In this document: piece after piece, positions 5,519 through 8,707 of the stretch | Layout of the letters: every line of letters begins with the position of its first letter | How positions within the stretch are numbered: the stretch's first letter is position 1 | Source of the DNA: Candidatus Altarchaeota archaeon | GTDB lineage: Archaea; Altiarchaeota; Altiarchaeia; JAFGQM01 | Assembly (NCBI GenBank): GCA_016935655.1 | Contig: JAFGQM010000102.1 | Span: forward strand, 1-8,707 | Length of the DNA stretch: 8,707 nt | Reading direction: 5' to 3' | The notes under the pieces: model-generated | Seen by the model: the letters and a program-made list of their open reading frames with translations, nothing else | Database searches by the model: none | Told to the model about the DNA's origin: nothing | Translations under genes and position numbers: made by a program

Positions 5519-5650
5519 AGGATTAGCCCCATTTATTCTTCTCCAGCCCTTGGGATCCATAAGTCCCATCAGTCCTTATAGCAGCTTCACCTAGCTTGCT
5601 CCTCTTGGCTATTACAGGGCAAATAGCCCGTGTGAGAAGGGCAGCTTGCG
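5519..5650. other. Non-coding gap between convergent prs and ATPase genes, with a hairpin and short repeats
   Basis: No credible gene is visible in these 132 bp. A perfect 7-bp inverted repeat, GGCTATT (5607-5613) and AATAGCC (5622-5628), encloses an 8-base loop. The 7-mer AGCTTGC occurs at 5593-5599 and 5643-5649, flanking the hairpin 50 bp apart. A T-rich patch (ATTTATTCTT, 5531-5540) could help end prs transcription. The hairpin lacks an adjacent T-run, so it is not a classic bacterial terminator. A minus-strand reading frame crosses the gap but starts inside the ATPase gene. Confidence 0.4.
5607..5628. repeat. Inverted repeat, 7-bp stem with 8-base loop
   Basis: GGCTATT, loop ACAGGGCA, AATAGCC. 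It could form a small hairpin in RNA from either strand at the ends of the two convergent genes. No paralogue elsewhere in the window was seen. Confidence 0.5.
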
Positions 5651-6844
5651 TTATAGTAACTTCATAAGCTCCCAGATGTACCTGCCGGTCCTCTCGCCTT
5701 CGAGTCCAACAACCTCTGTTTTGCATTTATATTCATTACCGAAAAACCTGAGGGCTTTTTTGTCAGCACTTTGGAAGTTCAATTTGACCTCCACGCCTAG
5801 GAGCCCCTTGTTGGCGATTACAAAATCGACCTCCTGCTTATTTGTGGTTCTCCAGAAGTTCACCTTCTTTCGGGCTTTGGCCAACTCTGTAAAGACGAAC
5901 GTCTCAAAGGAGTTCCCGAGAATGACCTTTGGGAATTCCTTCAGCCAGAGGAGGTGCATCATCCCCGTATCCATGAAGAATACCTTTGGGTTCTTTGTCA
6001 GTTCGCTGCGCAGATTTCTGTGGAACGGCGTCATCCTCTTTATGATGAAGGTGTTCTCAAGCAAATCAAGCCACCCCTTAATTGTTCTCTGGTTGACTCC
6101 AAGCGTGTTTGACAGCTCCGACGCGTTGAGCAGCTGCCCAGACTGTGAGGCCAGAACCTCTGCCAGCCTATTGAAGTCTGAAATGTCCCTTACGTTTCCA
6201 ATATCGCGTATGTCCTTGCGTACATACGTGTTTATTATCTGGGACAGATAAGTCAATTTCTTCTCCTGTGATTTCTCAAGCACTATCCTCGGATAAGCCC
6301 CGAATCTTATGAACTCCTTTGCTAGGACGACAAGTTCGCGATTCAGGGTTTCGCTGTTCTCCTTCGATAGCCTGAACGTTTTTTCCTTGAAGGTCAGGAA
6401 TTCCTCAAAACTCAGCGGCCACAACTCGAAGTTGACAGTCCTACCGGTGAGGCTTTCCTTAAACTTCTTCTTGATTTCAAAGGTAGATGATCCGGAGACT
6501 ATCAGCTTCACTTTAGGATAGTGGTCATGCATTATCTTTATGAACTTAGTAGGGTCCTCTAGGTATTGTATCTCGTCCATGACCAGGAAAATCCTATGAC
6601 CCTCGTCCGCCCCAGTCTCTATGAGGTACCTATAGGTTTCTTCTGGCCCGTTGTTGCATAGTTCCAGAAGGCGGGGGATTTCAAGGTCAAAGTAGAATGA
6701 GTTGTCCCCAAGGTGGTTATCCATCAGGTACCTTAACAGGGATGTCTTCCCAACCTGTCTGGCCCCATAAATTACGATTGCATCCTTCGAATTCATATAC
6801 GCGAGCACTTCATCAACCAGTTTTCGCTTATAGAGTTTTTCCAT
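5651..6844 (-). CDS. AAA-type ATPase with C-terminal DUF4143 domain
   Basis: The 397-residue product has the standard length and layout of the archaeal/bacterial ATPase family with AAA_14 and DUF4143 domains. Walker A is GARQVGKTS (27-35), Walker B is IFLVMDE (85-91), and a sensor-like strand LIVSGSS follows at about 114-120. A helix-turn-helix-like segment lies near the middle (LNASELSNTLGVNQRTIKGW). The C-terminal part contains FETFVFTEL, then EVDFVI and GVEVK, the spacing of a PD-(D/E)xK nuclease-like fold typical of DUF4143. The role of the family is not settled; its genes are common in accessory regions and are often patchily distributed. By eye the gene is more AT-rich than its neighbours, which would fit transfer, but I have not computed it. 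It is flanked by short AT-rich gaps and reads away from valS's 3' end on the same strand. Confidence 0.92.
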   Translation of the reverse strand: MEKLYKRKLVDEVLAYMNSKDAIVIYGARQVGKTSLLRYLMDNHLGDNSFYFDLEIPRLLELCNNGPEETYRYLIETGADEGHRIFLVMDEIQYLEDPTKFIKIMHDHYPKVKLIVSGSSTFEIKKKFKESLTGRTVNFELWPLSFEEFLTFKEKTFRLSKENSETLNRELVVLAKEFIRFGAYPRIVLEKSQEKKLTYLSQIINTYVRKDIRDIGNVRDISDFNRLAEVLASQSGQLLNASELSNTLGVNQRTIKGWLDLLENTFIIKRMTPFHRNLRSELTKNPKVFFMDTGMMHLLWLKEFPKVILGNSFETFVFTELAKARKKVNFWRTTNKQEVDFVIANKGLLGVEVKLNFQSADKKALRFFGNEYKCKTEVVGLEGERTGRYIWELMKLL

Positions 6845-6871
6845 ATTTTCTTATGTAATTTTATCATTATA

Positions 6872-6880
6872 GTATAAAAA
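6872..6880 (-). promoter_or_regulatory. TATA-like element of the ATPase gene
   Basis: On the minus strand this reads TTTTTATAC, about -36 to -28 from the ATG at 6844, within a strongly AT-rich stretch. Other AT-rich positions nearby could also serve. Confidence 0.4.
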
Positions 6881-6957
6881 TAACATGAATAAGCCTGTCC
6901 TAGACTCTTCTAAACCCAAGAGCGTACTAGATAGCCCTAATGGATTAACTTGGGAGA

Positions 6958-6975
6958 AATGAAAAACAAAACTTT
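6958..6975 (-). terminator. T-rich stretch after the valS stop, possible archaeal terminator
   Basis: Immediately downstream of the valS stop, the minus strand reads through TTTTGTTTTTC. T-runs of this kind end transcription by archaeal RNA polymerase. A weak hairpin (CTCTT 6905-6909 with AAGAG 6918-6922) lies further downstream. The rest of 6845-6957 holds no gene that I can see. Confidence 0.45.
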
Positions 6976-8707
6976 TCATGAACTATGGAAGCCGACATTT
7001 TCATGATTTCCGGGTTTCAATTCCAGCTCCTTTATCCTACCGGCACCTTTTATATCGTCGAGGATTATTTTTGCGAGTTCTAGTTTTCCCTTCGGCACTT
7101 CAATTTCGCCCTTCTCCAGCTCTGCGCCCAGAGACATGCTCTTCTCAGTCTTGTAAGCCCTTATCCTGTCTGTGATCTCAACCATCAGTTTTCCGGCCTC
7201 TTCAGCCTTCTCGTCTACAAGCTCTTTCCTCACCTTCGGATACTCAGTTTTATGTATCGATTCCTTCGAGAACAATTCCGAATAAATCTCTTCTGTGATA
7301 TGTGGAGTCACCGGCGCCAATAGCTTGAGTACGGTCTCAAGGACCGTCCTAAGCGTGTACTGGGCGGCGTATCTGGAGTCTTCGCCGTATATCTCCGGCT
7401 TGTACAGCCGGTGCTTGACCATCTCCAGGTAGTAGTCGGCGAACTCGTGCCATATGAAGCTCCTTATACCCTGCAGCGGGAGGTTGAATACGTATCCGTC
7501 CAGGCCCTTCCTGCATTCTTCGATCAAGCCCTGCAGCTTTGACAAAATCCAGCGGTCGACGTCCCTCAGCTCAGGCTCCCCCCCTTCCTTAAACCCTTGT
7601 AAATGGCCTTCAACAAATCGTGAGACGTTCCAAAGCTTCGTCAAAAACTTCTGTGAGTGCTCGCACTCCTCCCATGAGAACGGGTAATCCTCACCGAGGG
7701 AACCGGCGGCGGCCCACTGCCTTATGGCATCGGCAGTATACTTACCCAAAACCTCCTCGGGTGCTATTATGTTGCCCAGGCTCTTGCTCATCTTCCTGCC
7801 GTCAGCCCCGGCTATCATGCCGTTTATCATGAGGTCCTTGAAACAGGGCTTGCCGGTTATAAGCAGGTTCCTGAATATCGTGTAGAAGGTCCAGGTCCTT
7901 ATTATCTCATACCCCTGGGGTCTCAGGTAGGCGGGATAGGTCCTCTTGAAGAACCTTTCGTCCTTCCCCCACTTCGTCACCATAAGCGGGCTGACAGATG
8001 AATCGATCCAGCAGTCGCATACGTCCTTTTCCCCGGTCGCTTCCCCGCCGCATTTGCATTTCCTGGTAGTCCCCCTCGGGTCCGCAGGGAGCTCCTCCTT
8101 CTTCGCAGGTATCACCTCCCCACACCTCTTGCAGGTCCAGAACGGTATGGGTGTGCCCCAGACCCTCTGCCTCGAGACTATCCAGTCCCAGTCCATGCTG
8201 TCGCACCAGTCCTCCAGGCGGCCCAGCATATAATCGGGATACCACTTCATGGTCCTTGCGGCCTTCTTTATCTCCGGCAGGTACTCCCTGGTCTTTATGA
8301 ACCACTGCTCCAGCGGGAGCAGCTCTATCGGGGTCTGGCAGGAGTTCCTCTCTGTGTGGCACAGGGCGTTGTGCTGCATGTCCTCTACCCTTTTGACTCT
8401 CCCCTCTTTCTTTAAATCCTCGATTATCTGTTTTCTGGCCTCCTCGATGGCCATGCCCTTGTACTCCCCCGCCGCATCGGTCATCCTCCCCGTTTCCCCT
8501 ATGGACTCTATAACCGGCAGCTTGAACTTCTTCTGCCACCTTATGTCCTGCTCATCGCCGTATGTGCACAGATATACCACTCCCGTCCCGAACTCCATGT
8601 CCACGCTCTCGTCCTCAAGGATGGGCACGGTCCTCTTGAAGATGGGCAGCTCGGCCTTCTTGCCGACAAATTTCGTATACCTTTTGTCCTTCGGATTTAC
8701 GAAGACC
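6976..8707 (-). CDS. valS: Valyl-tRNA synthetase, C-terminal part (5' end beyond the window)
   Basis: The frame is open from the right edge to the TGA at 6976-6978, giving 576 residues; the usual archaeal length of about 860-900 implies roughly 300 N-terminal residues, including the HIGH motif, lie outside. It charges tRNA-Val with valine. The visible part begins within the editing (CP1) domain (VDMEFGTGVVYL, about 35-46). It continues through WFIKTREYLPEIKK, the catalytic-core segment DWDWIVSRQRVWGTPIPFW, zinc-type cysteines (about 192, 195, 217, 219), WIDSSVSPL, LRPQGYEIIRTW and the KMSKS loop (305-309, bases 7780-7794). An anticodon-binding helical domain follows from about 380 to 520. The DSSVSP and LRPQG-x-x-IIRTW patterns fit archaeal ValRS rather than IleRS. 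A GTG at 8626-8628 lies inside the editing domain and is not the start. No long C-terminal coiled-coil arm of the bacterial type is evident. Confidence 0.93.
   Translation of the reverse strand, partial: VFVNPKDKRYTKFVGKKAELPIFKRTVPILEDESVDMEFGTGVVYLCTYGDEQDIRWQKKFKLPVIESIGETGRMTDAAGEYKGMAIEEARKQIIEDLKKEGRVKRVEDMQHNALCHTERNSCQTPIELLPLEQWFIKTREYLPEIKKAARTMKWYPDYMLGRLEDWCDSMDWDWIVSRQRVWGTPIPFWTCKRCGEVIPAKKEELPADPRGTTRKCKCGGEATGEKDVCDCWIDSSVSPLMVTKWGKDERFFKRTYPAYLRPQGYEIIRTWTFYTIFRNLLITGKPCFKDLMINGMIAGADGRKMSKSLGNIIAPEEVLGKYTADAIRQWAAAGSLGEDYPFSWEECEHSQKFLTKLWNVSRFVEGHLQGFKEGGEPELRDVDRWILSKLQGLIEECRKGLDGYVFNLPLQGIRSFIWHEFADYYLEMVKHRLYKPEIYGEDSRYAAQYTLRTVLETVLKLLAPVTPHITEEIYSELFSKESIHKTEYPKVRKELVDEKAEEAGKLMVEITDRIRAYKTEKSMSLGAELEKGEIEVPKGKLELAKIILDDIKGAGRIKELELKPGNHENVGFHSS

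Noticed and set aside
5519..5650. tRNA or C/D box RNA in the prs-ATPase gap
   Set aside because: No cloverleaf with T-arm consensus, and no properly paired C and D boxes could be found on either strand.
5523..5726. Minus-strand 67-codon reading frame across the prs-ATPase gap
   Set aside because: Its only start lies inside the ATPase gene in another frame, it has no promoter or ribosome-binding site, and the translation matches no family that I recognise. Kept only as a possible remnant.
6915..6954. Inverted repeat CCCAAG / CTTGGG upstream of the ATPase
   Set aside because: Six base pairs with a 28-base loop is expected by chance, and no T-run or flanking duplication supports a terminator or element end.
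7907..8539. 210-codon minus-strand frame inside valS
   Set aside because: It overlaps the conserved valS frame in a different phase and has Gly/Arg-rich low-complexity translation typical of a shadow frame.
8626..8628. GTG as the start of valS
   Set aside because: The frame is open upstream to the window edge and translates as conserved editing-domain sequence (for example the KDKRYTKFVGKKAELP stretch), so this codon is internal.
1..8707. CRISPR array or complete insertion sequence
   Set aside because: No regularly spaced repeats, no transposase and no matched terminal inverted repeats were seen.

Overview
The window looks archaeal. It carries deoxyhypusine synthase (an archaeal/eukaryotic enzyme absent from most bacteria), an archaeal-type valyl-tRNA synthetase, AGG/AGA-rich arginine codons with frequent ATA isoleucine, and TATA-like elements about 22-30 bp upstream of most start codons with no clear Shine-Dalgarno sites. 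I cannot name the lineage from this window; small unlinked genes and a dockerin-like secreted protein would fit several uncultivated archaeal groups.

Layout, left to right: the C-terminal end of a secreted Cys-rich, dockerin-like protein (1-282, +); a small charged helical protein (342-674, +); a multi-span membrane protein with a long charged cytoplasmic tail (715-1488, +); deoxyhypusine synthase (1489-2409, -), whose stop codon abuts the stop of the membrane protein; a DUF192/UPF0127 protein (2470-2832, +), divergent from the synthase with closely packed TATA elements between them; two consecutive sigma-70-like proteins (2854-3636 and 3676-4623, +); ribose-phosphate pyrophosphokinase (4655-5518, +); a short non-coding gap; an AAA/DUF4143 ATPase (5651-6844, -); and the C-terminal two thirds of valyl-tRNA synthetase (6976-8707, -, running off the right edge).

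The most striking content is the adjacent pair of sigma-factor-like genes. Both have a recognisable sigma region 2 (a D/S-P-x-x-G followed by an ST-F/Y core and a basic helix) and a C-terminal region 4 helix-turn-helix, but replace the -10-melting tryptophans of housekeeping sigma. They also share an N-terminal helical module not typical of bacterial sigma factors. Archaeal RNA polymerase normally uses TBP and TFB, so a tandem sigma-like pair in an apparently archaeal context deserves attention. Both genes, and prs after them, have the heptamer TATTTAA at -28/-29 from the ATG, predicting separate leaderless transcripts.

The remaining genes are housekeeping (translation: DHS, ValRS; nucleotide precursor supply: PRPP synthetase) or accessory (secreted dockerin protein, DUF4143 ATPase). 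There is no evidence of an integrated pathway across the window.
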